From the NCBI RefSeq assembly GCF_905171765.1, contig NC_053392.1, positions 35,038,956-35,102,955 on the forward strand: DNA of 64,000 bases, in the 5' to 3' direction. The stretch comes from Bufo bufo (taxonomy: Eukaryota; Chordata; Amphibia; Anura; Bufonidae). The notes below the pieces were generated by a model. That model was not told the DNA's origin. It saw only the letters and a list, made by a program, of their open reading frames with translations, and did not search any database. Made by a program: the position numbers and the translations under genes. This document shows positions 10,921 through 22,148 of this stretch, one piece after another. Within the stretch, counting starts at the first letter, position 1; every line of letters starts with the position of its first letter.

Positions 10921-11420
10921 ATAACTACAGGGGGCATTATAAATACTGGGGGCACTGCAGGGAGAGCATTATAACAGTAGGGGGCAATATAACTACTTTG
11001 GGCACTGTAGGGGTATTATAAATCCAGGGGACATTATAGGCATTCTTATTACTACTGGGGGCTCTATAGAAGGGACTTATAAATCCATCTTATTTCTACT
11101 AATAACACTATGGGGGGCCTGTAGAGAGCTGTATTACCACTGGGGGAACAATAGGGGGCCTTATTTCTACTGGGGGCTCTGTGAGGGCATTATTAATACT
11201 GGAAGGCTCTTCTACTAATGGGGGCACTCTTAGGGAGCGTTATCACGGTTGGGGGCACTGTAGGTGGCAGTATTACTAATGGGGGCATTCTTGGGGAGCA
11301 TTATCACTGTTGGGTCCAGTAGGGGGCAGTATTACTAATGAGGGCATTCTAGAAGGGAACTACTGTTGGTGGGACTATTAGGAGCACTATTACTATGGGG
11401 GGCACTCATTTTCCTTGAGG
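10920..11420. repeat. Degenerate G-rich tandem repeat
   Basis: Irregular units of about 30-45 bp share the words CTGGGGGCA, TTATTACTA and GGGGCATT. Divergence is higher than in the array just upstream. It continues the repeat-built interior of the hAT-like element. Confidence 0.65.
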
Positions 11421-11541
11421 ATAGTATTTGGCGGTATTGGGGAGCACAGTGAGCAGCAGGATAACACTGTGGGGACTCCAGGTTGGGGGATAATGATAGA
11501 AATGTGATGAACTTAAGATGTCCGTGTGTCACACTCTGCAG

Positions 11542-11644
11542 AGACGAGGCGCAGCTGAAAGAAGTCTGGACCGAGTGGAGAAGATGATGACAGAGAAGAT
11601 CTACATCAGAGGAGACGTCACCTGCGAGGCCCTGGATGTGACAG
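11542..11644 (+). other. Exon-like segment inside the hAT-like element
   Basis: A 103-base stretch is preceded by an acceptor-like CACTCTGCAG and followed by a donor-like GTATGT. One frame is open across it (including RSLDRVEKMMTEKIYIRGDV) and its base composition is unlike the surrounding repeats. It could be a captured fragment of a host gene, or chance. I do not recognise the peptide. Evidence is only the splice-like borders and the open frame. Confidence 0.3.
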
Positions 11645-13291
11645 GTATGTGTTGCTGTATAGCAAGTACAGAAAAATGCGATGTGTGGAGGGAGGGGGGG
11701 TTGACTTAGAGAACTGGGCCATATGTATTGGGGCTTGGGCCCCGGATCTTTCGAGACCCTAACACGCCCCTGCCAGAAACTATAGGCCGGTAAGTTTAAC
11801 ATCTGTTGTGGGTAAACTGCTTGAAGGTTTTCTAAGGGATGCTATCTTGGAGTACCTCAATGAAAATAAGCAAATAACGCCATATCAGCATGGCTTCATG
11901 AGGGATCGGTCATGTCAAACTAATTTAATCAGTTTCTATGAGGAGGTAAGTTCTAGACTTGACAGCGGCGAATCAATGGATGTCGTATATCTGGACTTCT
12001 CCAAAGCATTTGACACTGTACCGCATAAAAAGTTAGTATATAAAATGAGAATGCTCGGACTGGGAGAAAACGTCTGTAAGTGGGTAAGTAACTGGCTCAA
12101 TGATAGAAAACAGAGGGTGGTTATTAACGGTACACACTCAGATTGGGTCACTGTCACTAGTGGAGTACCTCAGGGGTCAGTATTGGGCCCTATTCTCTTC
12201 AATATATTTATTAATGATCTGGTAGAAGGCTTGCATAGTAAAATATCAATTTTCGCAGATGACACTAAACTGTGTAAAGTAATTTACACTGATGAGGACA
12301 GTATACTACTACAGAGGGATCTGGATAGATTGGAGACTTGGACAGATAAGTGGCAGATGAGGTTTAACACTGACAAATGTAAGGTTATGCACATGGGAAG
12401 GAAGAATGCAAGTCACCCGTACATACTAAATGGTAAAACACTCGGTAACACTGACATGGAAAAGGATCTAGGAATTTTAATAAACAGCAAACTAAGCTGT
12501 AGAAACCAGTGTCAGGCAGCTGCTGCCAAGGCCAATAAGATAATGGTTTGCATCAAAAGGGGCATAGATGCCCGTGATAAGAACATAGTCCTACCACTTT
12601 ACACATCACTAGTCAGACCACACATGGAGTACTGTGTACAGTTCTGGGCTCCTGTGAACAAGGCAGACATAGCAGAGCTGGAGAGGGTCCAGAGGAGGGC
12701 AACTAAAGTAATAACTGGAATGGGGCAACTACAGTACCCTAAGAAATTATCAAAATTAGGGTTATTCACTTTAGAAAAAAAGACGACTGAGGGGAGATCT
12801 AATTACTATGTATAAATATATCAGGGGTCAGTACATAGATCTCTCCCACCATCTATTTATCCCCAGGACTGTGACTGTGACGAGGGGACATCCTCTGCGT
12901 CTGGAGGAAAGAAGGTTTGTACACAAACATAGAAGAGGATTCTTTACGGTAAGAGCAGTGAGACTATGGAACTCTCTGCCTGAGGAGGTGGTGATGGTGA
13001 GTACAATAAAGGAATTCAAGAGGGGCCTGGATGTATTTCTGGAGTGTAATAATATTACAGGCTATAGCTACTAGAGAGGGGTCGTCGATCCAGGGAGTTA
13101 TTCTGATTGCCTGATTGGAGTCAGGAAGGAATTTTTTCCCCCTTAAGTGAGGTAAATTGGCTTCTACCTCATATTTTTTTTTGCCTTCCTCTGGATCAAC
13201 TTGCAGGATAACAGGCTGAACTTGATGGACAGAGGTCTTTTTTCGGCTTTATAAACTATGTTACTATGACCCAAAATTGCTTTGACAAGTA

Positions 13292-14230
13292 CAGTACAGA
13301 CCAAAAGTTTGGACACACCTTCTCATTCAAAGAGTTTTCTTTATTTTCATGACTATGAAAATTGTAGATTCACACTGAAGGCATCAAAACTATGAATTAA
13401 CACATGTGGAATTCTATACATAACAAACAAGTGTGAAACAACTGAAAATATGTCATATTCTAGGTTCTTCAAAGTAGCCACCTTTTGCTTTGATTACTGC
13501 TTTGCACACTCTTGGCATTCTCTTGATGAGCTTCAAGAGGTAGTCCCCTGAAATGGTTTTCACTTCACAGGTGTGCCCTGTCAGGTTTAATAAGTGGTAT
13601 TTCTTGCCTTATAAATGGGGTTGGGACCATCAGTTGCATTGAGGAGAAGTCAGGTGGATACACAGCTGATAGTCCTACTGAATAGACTGTTAGAATTTGT
13701 ATTATGGCAAGAAAAAAGCAGCTAAGTAAAGAAAAACGAGTGGCCATCATTACTTTAAGAAATGAAGGTCAGTCAGTCAGCCGAAAAATTGGGAAAACTT
13801 TGAAAGTAAGGGCTATTTGACCATGAAGGAGAGTGATGGGGTGCTGCGCCAGATGACCTGGCCTCCACAGTCACCAGACCTGAACCCAATCGAGAGGGTT
13901 TGGGGTGAGCTGGACCGCAGAGTGAAGGCAAAAGGGCCAACAAGTGCTAAGCATCTCTGGGAACTCCTTCAAGACTGTTGGAAGACCATTTCAGGGGACT
14001 ACCTCTTGAAGCTCATCAAGAGAATGCCAAGAGTGTGCAAAGCAGTAATCAAAGCAAAAGGTGGCTACTTTGAAGAACCTAGAATATGACATATTTTCAG
14101 TTGTTTCACACTTGTTTGTTATGTATATAATTCCACATGTGTTAATTCATAGTTTTGATGCCTTCATAGTCATGAAAATAAAGAAAACTCTTTGAATGAG
14201 AAGGTGTGTCCAAACTTTTGGTCTGTACTG
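13292..14230 (+). mobile_element. Tc1-like element, internally deleted
   Basis: Ends are inverted copies of CAGTACAGACCAAAAGTTTG, flanked by TA at 13290-13291 and 14231-14232. The terminal repeats extend inward for roughly 200 bases. At 939 bp it is well short of the usual 1.6 kb because the central catalytic part of the gene is missing. A still shorter derivative of the same family lies at 16008-16411. Confidence 0.92.
13704..14089 (+). pseudogene. Tc1-like transposase, internal deletion
   Basis: The start ATG at 13704 gives MARKKQLSKEKRVAIITLRN, a typical Tc1 N-terminal helix-turn-helix. The frame then hits a TGA at about 13818-13820, where the sequence jumps to the C-terminal part in another frame (13817-14089), which contains SPDLNPIERVWGELD with the last catalytic glutamate and ends at a TGA. 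The first two catalytic aspartates and everything between are deleted. No active transposase is possible; the element could only be moved by a relative in trans. Confidence 0.9.
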
Positions 14231-15587
14231 TATATAGTGTGTTCACCAAGATCACAATAGCCATTTTAATATTAGAGGGTTAACAGGTCCTGCAATTGAC
14301 CAAGGTTTGCCTGGTGCTTACATCAGCCCTGACATTACCTCCCATCATACTTTTCTTTGTACATCAAGCCTTAATCACAGGTCCCTTTAATCTCTTCTTT
14401 TTCTATTGTAGGATGTCATCATCATATCCCCCGAGCTCCCATTATGCTATTTATTTCTCAGATTTGCTTTCAGCGCCTTGTATTTATTATTGTGGTTTCT
14501 TTTTCTCGTGTATTTTTCTATAAATGTGTATTGATTGATTTTTTAAATGTTTTAGTGCTTGTTATTTACAGGAACAGATTTCTATGGTTGTAGATTTCAG
14601 AGAATATGGTACATTCAAGGTTGTCTTGGAATATCTCACTCTGATATCTTAATTTGCTCTTAGATAGCATGGTTTAAAAAATACTGTGTGAGTTGTGTCA
14701 AAATGTATAGAAAGTCAAGAATTTACCGTATTAAATTGAAATCATCCTCGCTCAGCACACTCGTTAGTGAAACAGCACAATTGTTGGTGCTGTTACACTA
14801 TGTCTGTCATTATGTCATGCTTGAAATTCAGTTCGCTAACTGTGCTCATTGACTCCACCTTGTTAAATGACCACATTCAGTTTAGCAACTAAATAGTCCT
14901 TAATCCTTTCAGTACTGAACTCCATCCCCAATGTTCCTTGCCTGTGCAAAAGGTTCTCTAGTGTTTGGATCGACTTGGATTGCCCCGAGTCTGAACCTCT
15001 GCCACTTGCCATCATCCTTGTATGCTTGGAATATTATATTGCTTGAACTCAGTTAGTTCTCACCTTATCTGCTTGGATTATCATAGTGCATGAACTCTTC
15101 CAGTCCTAACCTTTTTCTTGAATGAGTATGAATTCTATCCCCTGATTTACCTACTATAGACTATTTTCTACTCACTACCCATTGATTCCACATCAGAGGA
15201 GCTGATTCCTATCCACGAGAACCCAGAGGATCCACCATCCAAGAGTCCTCATATTAGGTAGTAATGGGGGATGTGTGTCAGTGGCTTTCGGGGGCATGCA
15301 TAGGTACATTGCTAGAGTAATTTATAATAGAAGGGGTGAGGTCTGTATATAAATTTAGTTAGACTCCATCTATAATGTTACTCTTAATTCTGGGAACATC
15401 AATTACAAATGGTGCAAGTCTAAAACGTAGAGAACATCAGAAAAAATTGAGAAACTAAAAGCTAATATTCCCTTTTTGAAGTCAAGTTATGTATTAACAA
15501 ATACCTACCTACAGTAAAGTCTAGGTTTCATTATCTGTTGGAGGGCTAAGGGTACTTTTACATGGGACTATTTTTGGCCAGGATGAC
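14231..15587. other. Unassigned sequence, no gene seen
   Basis: I found no reading frame with recognisable motifs. The stretch 14870-15250 is pyrimidine-rich and has repeated phrases such as GCTTGGA and GAACTC, but shows no clear LTR or transposon structure. The last 8 bases before 15596 are one half of the target duplication of the hAT element. Confidence 0.4.
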
Positions 15588-15973
15588 ATAACAAGTAGAG
15601 ATGGCCCGAATAGTTCGCCGGCGAATAGTTCCCGGCGAACATAGCTTGTTCACGTTCGCCGCGGCGGGCGAACATATGCGATGTTCGGTCCGCCCCCTAT
15701 ACATCATCATTCAGTAAACTTTGACCCTGTACCTCACAGTCAGCAGACACATTCCAGCCAATCAGCAGCAGACCCTCCCTCCCAGACCCTCCCACCTCCT
15801 GGACAGCATCCATTTTAGATTCATTCGGAATCTGCATTCTCAGTGAGAGGAGGGACAGTGCTGCTGCTGCTGATTCAATAGGGAAAGCGTTAGCTAGGGC
15901 AGTGTTCTGTGTCCACTGACTCATCTGCTGTAAGGACAGCGTCTCCTTTTCAGGGCTGGTACATCAGTCTGCT

Positions 15974-15974
15974 T

Positions 15975-16007
<33 letters not shown>
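15974..16007. repeat. T-run and (AT)n microsatellite
   Basis: Eight T followed by about 13 AT units ends exactly at the TA used by the adjoining Tc1 derivative, as expected for a transposon that targets TA. Confidence 0.85.
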
Positions 16008-16010
<3 letters not shown>

Positions 16011-16411
16011 TACAGACCAAAAGTTTGGACACACCTTCTCATTTAAAGAGTTTTCTTTATTTTCATGAGTATGAATGCATCAAAACTATGAACTATGAAA
16101 TCCCACTTATTAAACCTGACAGGGCACACCTGTGAAGTGAAAACCATTTCAGGGGACTACCTCTTGAAGCTCATCAAGAGAATGCCAAGAGTGTGCAAAG
16201 CAGTAATCAAAGCAAAAGGTGGCTACTTTGAAGAACCTAGAATATGACATATTTTCAGTTGTTTCACACTTGTTTGTTATGTATATAATTCCACATGTGT
16301 TAATTCATAGTTTTGATGCCTTCAGTGTGAATCTACCATTTTCATAGTCATGAAAATAAAGAAAACTCTTTGAATGTTGGTTTGGTGTGTCCAAACGTTT
16401 GGCCTGTACTG
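16008..16411. mobile_element. Tc1-like deletion derivative (MITE-like)
   Basis: Same ends as the element at 13292-14230 (CAGTACAGACCAAAAGTTTG and its inverse) with TA on both sides, but only 404 bp. It retains the terminal repeats and a scrap of the transposase 3' end (from CCATTTCAGGGGACTACCTC onward). The left half is inverted relative to the same piece in the longer copy, making most of it self-complementary. Confidence 0.9.
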
Positions 16412-16429
16412 TATATATTGCAGTTGCCT

Positions 16430-16800
16430 GCCCGTGTGTGAGAGGCTGCAGGCTCAGTCACAGACAGTACTGTGTGCACACCATTCATACAGGGTGTGAC
16501 AGAAAATACCTCGCAGATAAAAAAAAATTCTATTTAATATTTTTCTGTGATCTAATCACATTTGCAAGCCCGTGTGTGTCAGGCCCACACAGACTGTATT
16601 GTGGCCACTGGCTAGTGGCTAGGCCTCCACTTATACTGTTACAGGGTGTCACTCACTCACAAATACCTTGCAGATAAAAAAAAATTCTATTTAATATTTT
16701 TCTGTGATATAATCACAGTTGCAAGCCAGTGTGTGTCAGGCCCACACAGACTGTACTGTGCCCACTGCCCACCACTTATATAGGGTGGCACAGTACCTTG
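16430..16800. repeat. Tandem repeat of ~130-170-bp units in the hAT A leader
   Basis: Three units share GTGTGTCAGGCCCACACAGA-like phrases, then an (A)n stretch and TTCTATTTAATATTTTTCTGTGAT. They lie between the 5' terminus and the transposase start, matching the position of tandem arrays in the other hAT copies of this window. Confidence 0.8.
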
Positions 16801-16829
16801 CACGCATAGTAACACTTATCTAATAAAAA

Positions 16830-19800
16830 ATGACAGGCAGAGGCAGGCCACGCCGCAGGGGCCGTCGTGTTCGTGGTGCTGTGATTTCCACTGGCCCTGG
16901 AATAATGCCCAGTGTTCAGAGGCCACGTACCCTGAACCCAAAAAATTCTGAGAAAATAGTTGACTGGCTTACACAGGACACCCAATCTTCAACAGCTTCC
17001 GCTAAGAACCTGTAATGACCGGCGTCACGCAAAGGGAGGGAAATGGGAAGGCCCTGTCCAAGGGAGAGGGAAAGGTGGTGACCCCTGACTCACCTTGCGG
17101 CTGGCACCTGACTTCCCTGACGTCCCTAGACGGGTTCCTCACCCGTACGCAGATGACGTGCCTAAACCCTGGCTTTCCCTAAGATGAGCCCTGTGTAGTG
17201 AACGGGGCGGTGGGAACACTAGTCCGCACCACTGACACTAAGAGGAAAACACCAAGGAGAGGACAGACAACACAGACAAACATATAATCCCAGGTGGGCG
17301 ACAACAGCAGACCACCAAGGCCCACAGGCATCCGGAGGGTAACACTCTGGAACAACAACCAGGGAACACAGTTACACAGCTCCAGTGGGTCAGTATAGAA
17401 GTCCAGGCAGGAAGCTCTATATCTGGCAACCAGAGGAGTGTGAGAGGGGAATATAAGGAGGTTGGGAGTGCTGGACAAGAAACAGCTGAGGAGAAGGAGC
17501 TACGGATCCCTGAGTGAGCTAAAAAGGGTTGCAAGGCAAACCCAGAAAGCTACCATAAATAAACAGCACTATGTTTCTACATAGAGCATGCAGCCACCCG
17601 CTGCGACTTCCTGACCCCGGGTATAACGGAGTCAGGCGTGGCTCTTGACACCCTCTTGACAGAACCTTGACGCACCATCCTCCTCCAGCTCAGCTTTGGT
17701 CACCTGCTCTCAAGTTACCACTCTCCCGCCCGCCGCCACCACCACCACTACCACCACAGCCACCACAGCCGCTTCACTTGATCTGTCAGAGGATTTATTT
17801 ACACATCAGTTGGATGAAATTAGTGATGCGCAACCATTATTGCCAGAAGATGGAGATAACAGGGATATGTCTCAGTCAGGCAGCATTACACACATGGACA
17901 TACAGTGTGATGATGATGATGTTGTACCCGCTGCTGATTCCTTTGCTGAGGTGTCAGATACAAGTGAAGTGGTTGATGATGACGATGTGTCCGTGGATGC
18001 CACGTGGGTGCCTGCTCGAAGAGAAGAAGAAGAGGGGGAAAGTTCAGAAGGGGAGACAGAGAGAAGGAGGAGACAAGTTGGATGCAGGGGGAGGTCGTCG
18101 CAAGGAGCTAGTGGCACAGTCAGACAGCATGTATCGGCACCCGGGGTCAGCCAGACAGCACGCCAATCAACACATGCTGTTGCCACCACCAGAATGCCGT
18201 CATTGCAAAGCTCAGCAGTGTGGCATTTTTTTTGTGTGTCTGCCTCTGACAACAGCGATGCCATTTGCAATCTGTGCCAAAAGAAACTGAGTCGTGGGAA
18301 ATCCAACACCCACCTAGGTACAACTGCTTTGCGAAGGCACATGATCGCACGTCACAAACGCCTATGGGATCAACACATGATGACGAGTAGAAGCAGCACA
18401 CAAGCTCAAAGCCACCATCCTCCTCCTGGTCCAGCATCTTCAGCCACGTCAACCACTGCTGTCCTCCTTGCCCCCTCTCAACCACCCGCCAATCCGCCTC
18501 TCACCTTCAGCAGTTCCATCTCATCTGCCCACAGTCAGGTGTCTGTAACGGAAATGTTTGAGCGTAGGAAGCCAATGTCACAGAGTCACCCCCTTGCCCG
18601 GCGTCTGACAGCTGGCTTGATGGAACTCTTAGCCCGACAGCTTTTACCATACCAGCTGGTGGAGTCTGAGGCCTTCAAAAAAAATTTCGCTATTGGGACA
18701 CCACAGTGGAAGGTACCCGGACTAATTTTTTTTTTCAAAAAAGGCAATCCCAAACCTCTACTCAGTGATTGAAAAGGAAGTCATGGCATCTCTGGCATAC
18801 AGTGTTGGGGCAAGGGTCCATCTGACCACTGATACCTGGTCTGCAAAGCACGGTCAGGGCAGGTATATCACCTACACTGCGCATTGGGTCAACCTGCTGA
18901 CGGCTGACAAGCATGGAATGCGTGGCTCTGCAGCGGAGTTGGTGACACCGCCACGACTTTCAGGCCTACTGCCACCTCCTCTACTCCTCCTACTCCATCC
19001 TCTTCCATAACCTCCTCGGCTGAGTCCTCTTCTGCTGCGGTGTCTGGCTGCACATCAACTGAATCCCCCCAGCTCTCCAGGGGCTATTCCACATCCCGGA
19101 TACGACAGTGTCACGCTGTCTTGGGGTTGACTTGCCTGAAAGCAGAGAGCCACACCGGACCAGCACTCCTGTCCGCCCTGAACGCACAGGTGGATCAGTG
19201 GCTGACCCCGCACAAACTGGAGATCTGCAAAGTGGTGTGTGACAATGGAAGCAATTTGTTGGCGGCATTGAATTTGGGCAAGTTGTCACATGTGCCGTGC
19301 ATGGCACATGTGTGTAATCTTATCGTACAATGCTTTGTGCATAAGTACCCAGGCTTACAGGATGTCCTGAAGCAGGCCAGGAAGGTGTGTGGCCATTTCA
19401 GGCGTTCCTACACGGCCATGGCGCACTTTTCAGACATTCAGCGCCGAAACAACATGCCAGTGAGGCGCTTGATTTGCGACAGCCCGGCACTTTGGAATTC
19501 AACACTCCTAATGTTCGACCGCCTGCTCCAACAAGAAAGTATTTGTATGACCGGGGTGCTAGGACAGCCTCTGCGGGGCTGGGAATTTTTTTGCCACGTT
19601 ACTGGACGCTCATGCGCAATGCCTGTAGGCTCATGCGTCCTTTTGAGGAGGTGACAAACCTAGTCAGTCGCACCGAAGGCACCATCAGCGACCTCATCCC
19701 ATTTGTTTTCTTCCTGGAGCGTGCTCTGCGAAGAGTGCTGGATCAGGCTGTAGATGAGCGTGAAGAGGAAGAGGAAGAGTTGTGGTCACCATCACCACCA

Positions 19801-20733
19801 GAAACAGCCTTGTCATCATCGCTTGCTGGACCTGCGGCAACGCTGCAAGAGGAGTATGAGGAAGAGGAGTCAGAGGAGGAATGTGGCTTTGAGGAGGAAG
19901 AAGACCAACCACAGCAGGCATCCCAGGGTGCTCGTTGTTGTCACCTATCTGGGACCCGTGGTGTTGTACGTGGCTGGGGTGAAGAACAGACCGTCAATGA
20001 CATCAGTGAGGACGAGGAACGGGAAATGAGTAGCTCGGCATCCAACCTTGTGCAAATGGGGTCTTTCATGCTGTCATGTCTGTTGAGGGACCCTCGTATA
20101 AAAAGGATGAAGGAGAACGACCTGTACTGGGTAACCACGCTACTAGACCCCCGGTATAAGCAGAAAGTGGCGGAAATGTTACCGAAAGTCAGAAAGGATG
20201 CAGCAGTTCAAAACAAAACTAAAAAAAAAGCTTTACACAGCTTATAAGGGGGATGTCACAGCACAACGGGAATCTAACAGGGGAAGAGGTGAAAGTAATC
20301 CTCCTCCTACCACGACCACGCGGCAAGGACAGGACGCTTTACAGATGTGTTGTTGATGGAGGACATGCAGAGCTTTTTCAGTCCTACACATCGCCACAGC
20401 CCTTCGGGATCCAGCCTTAGAGAACGACTCGACCGACAGGTAGCAGACTACCTCGCCTTAACTGCAGATATCGACACTCTGAGGAGCGATGAACCCCTTG
20501 ACTACTGGGTGTGCAGGCTTGACCTGTGGCCTGAGCTATCCCAGTTTGCGATAGAACTTCTGGCCTGCCCCGCTTCAAGTGTCCTGTCAGAAAGGACCTT
20601 CAGTGCAACAGGAGGCATTGTCACTGACAAAAGAAGTCGCCTCGGTCAAAAAAGTGTTGATTACCTCACCTTCATTAAGATGAATGAGGCATGGATCCCG
20701 AAGGGACTGACAGTGGGGGATACGTTTGACTAA
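16830..20733 (+). pseudogene. hAT transposase with BED zinc finger, broken
   Basis: The first ATG, at 16830, gives a basic start (MTGRGRPRRRGRRVRG). A 651-bp solo LTR splits the gene after codon 60; the frame resumes at 17662 in register. The BED finger lies at about 18210-18360 (AVWHFFCV, CNLCQKK, then two histidines in MIARHK). The RNase-H-like core follows: TTDTWSAKHGQ near 18820 with the first catalytic aspartate, VVCDNGSN near 19235 with the second, and PCMAHVCNL. The C-terminal hAT dimerisation region is at 20480-20733 (CPASSVLSERTFSATGG). Frame changes near 18730, 18990 and 19545 and a stop at 20247 disable it. Acidic low-complexity tracts at 17900-18060 and 19750-19900 are normal for this group. 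Confidence 0.9.
17006..17666. mobile_element. Solo LTR with 5-bp target duplication (GAACC)
   Basis: The insertion 17011-17661 begins TGTAATGACC and ends CTCTTGACA, i.e. TG...CA ends, and is flanked by GAACC at 17006-17010 and 17662-17666. It lacks any gag or pol frame. TG...CA with a 5-bp duplication is the signature of a solo LTR of a Gypsy or retrovirus-like element; the family is not assigned. Recombination between two LTRs is the usual origin. It lies inside the transposase gene and preserves the downstream frame when its length and duplication are subtracted. Confidence 0.88.
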
Positions 20734-21411
20734 CAAAAGGCCTGATGACATGCCTTGGCCTCAAAATGGTCCCCATGTTGCTGTATTTAATGTCTGCATA
20801 CCGGATGACTTTCGTGAATTCTCCGCCACCAACTAGGGTTCAAGCCGCAATGTTTTAGTCACCTTTCTGCCTTCAAAACATCAATTTTTCCGGTCGCTGC
20901 AACAACAGCGGCTGCAACAATAACATTATGTTTCAGGCATGTGTACATGCCTAATTTTACTGGCCTCTGGTGCTGCACTGTGGCTGCAAAAACAAAACAA
21001 AAAAAAAGGCACATACAAGTGTCAATTCCCCTTCGTGATCGTTACCTTGTTGTGGTGAAGGGGCTTGAGTATCACAATGAAGCGATCATTACCTCTATGA
21101 GTGTGTTGGCAATGTTGCCACACCCCAGATGATAAGGCCGTTGCTTCATTATGATCAGACCAAAAGCGATCGGCTGGATAATTTTTCATAGAAAAAACTA
21201 AAAAATTATAATTTTTTTTTTTAAGTTGTATGGGTGGGTTTTTAATACATAAAATAAATCATAATAAAGTCTCTTAATAGTTTATTAGAAATAATGCAGA
21301 CAATTTAAAAAATCCCTATCAATTCCAATACAAAGCAAGTACAAAGCTCAGAACTAAATTATTCCAGGATGTCGTAATGGTTCGTTAATTGGACAATGGT
21401 TAATCAATTCG
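20734..21411. other. hAT A 3' untranslated region
   Basis: AT-rich sequence after the transposase stop. It contains phrases common after hAT genes (GGCCTCTGGTGCTGCACTG) but no frame or RNA feature that I can support. Confidence 0.5.
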
Positions 21412-22060
21412 ACACACGTCCCCGGATAGGGGACGTAACAGGGATTAAACTGATAGGAATAGTACTAGTTAAGACACCACTCTTATAGGGTTGCACAGCA
21501 CATTGCTCTGTGCACGCGCAGTGCCCCAACTTGGGAGTAAGAGGACCGACCAAGCTGATTTTTCCATCTCCCGGTTCCTAAAATCAATTCAGTTTGGTGT
21601 ATCAGAGTTTGGTCTGTCACTGTGAAGGCAGTTGAAGGTACCCGGCCTAAATTTTTTTTCACAAAAGGCAATCCCTGATATGGGACGTAACAGGGATTAA
21701 ACTGATGAGAATGGTACTACAGAAAATACCACTCATATCGGGTGGGGCAGTAAATTGCACGGTGCAGACGCAGTGACCGTGGCGTGGATTCAAACAAAGG
21801 GGAGGGAGCCAGCGTTTTTTTAACCATCTCCCCGTTCGAAAAATCAATTTAATAAATGGACCCCAGAATGGGGATGTAACAGGGATTAAACTGATGAGAA
21901 GAGAGAACTACAGAAAATAACACTCATATCGGGTGTGACAGTAAATTGCACGGCACAGACGCAGTGACCGTGGATTCAAACAAAGGGGAGGGAGCCAGCG
22001 TTTTTTTAACCATCTCCCCGTTTTCGAAAAATCAATTCAATTCACCTTTCCGGGACCCTT
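21412..22060. repeat. ~190-bp tandem repeat, three units, near the hAT A 3' end
   Basis: Units share GACGTAACAGGGATTAAACT, a CACTCATATCGGGT-like phrase, GCACGGTGCAGACGCAGTG and CCATCTCCCCGTT. Copies begin near 21430, 21683 and 21865. A piece of the transposase coding sequence is embedded at the first unit boundary (GGTACCCGGCCTAA, compare 18712). Confidence 0.8.
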
Positions 22061-22148
22061 GGTGTTGTACGTGGCTGGGTGGAGGAAGAAACCTTCAATG
22101 ACATCAACGGGACATGGCTAGCTTGGTATCCAACCTTGTGCAAATGGG
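22040..22148 (+). repeat. Duplicated fragment of the hAT A transposase gene
   Basis: This segment repeats coding bases from about 19945-20060: GTTGTACGTGGCTGGG, CAATGACATCA and ATCCAACCTTGTGCAAATGG all recur in the same order with small deletions. It is not part of the main reading frame. A similar copied fragment sits at the 3' side of the second hAT (63448-63590). Confidence 0.8.

Larger units (their letters stand above)
9975..11772. mobile_element. hAT-like non-autonomous element (CAGRGGCGT ends)
   Basis: It begins CAGAGGCGTTGCTAGG and ends ...AACACGCCCCTG, the inverse of CAGGGGCGTGTT. CAGGGGCG termini are typical of a widespread hAT group. The 8 bases on each side (CCGGAAAT and CCAGAAAC) agree at 6 of 8 positions, consistent with an old 8-bp hAT target duplication. 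The interior is made of tandem repeats and one exon-like stretch, with no transposase. It sits precisely inside CR1 coding sequence, which gives independent boundaries. Confidence 0.85.
9806..13074 (+). pseudogene. CR1 reverse transcriptase fragment
   Basis: Part 1 (9806-9974) holds GPDGIHPR and WRIANVVPIYKKG. Part 2 (11773-12815) holds the core polymerase motifs YLDFSKAFDTVPHKK, TSGVPQGSVLGPILFN and IFADDTK, the last being the catalytic F-A-D-D box. Part 3 (12808-13074) is the conserved C-terminus (MYKYIRGQY, RAVRLWNSLPEEVV) ending at a TAG. The shift between parts 2 and 3 is explained by one extra A in the A-run near 12774-12780; the second copy at 36 kb has the shorter run. The protein would copy CR1 RNA at a nicked chromosomal target. 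With truncation, insertion and frameshift, this copy is dead. Confidence 0.92.
9806..13270 (+). mobile_element. CR1-type LINE, 5'-truncated, split by a hAT-like element
   Basis: Sequence from about 9806 encodes the start of a CR1 reverse transcriptase. It is interrupted at 9975-11772, resumes at 11773, and runs to a 3' end reading ATAAACTATGTTACTATGA. That 3' terminus recurs exactly in the second CR1 copy at 36890, which helps fix the end. The 5' half (endonuclease) is absent, as in most CR1 copies. The interrupting element plus its duplicated target is 1806 bp, a multiple of three, so the frame is formally kept. Confidence 0.9.

Noticed and set aside
14870..15250. Possible LTR or leader of a retrotransposon
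   Set aside because: Pyrimidine-rich and with repeated words, but no TG...CA ends, target duplication or neighbouring gag/pol could be found.
17872..18485. Minus-strand frames of 112-156 codons in hAT A
   Set aside because: They mirror the low-complexity acidic and serine-rich coding tracts of the plus-strand transposase and have no motif of their own.
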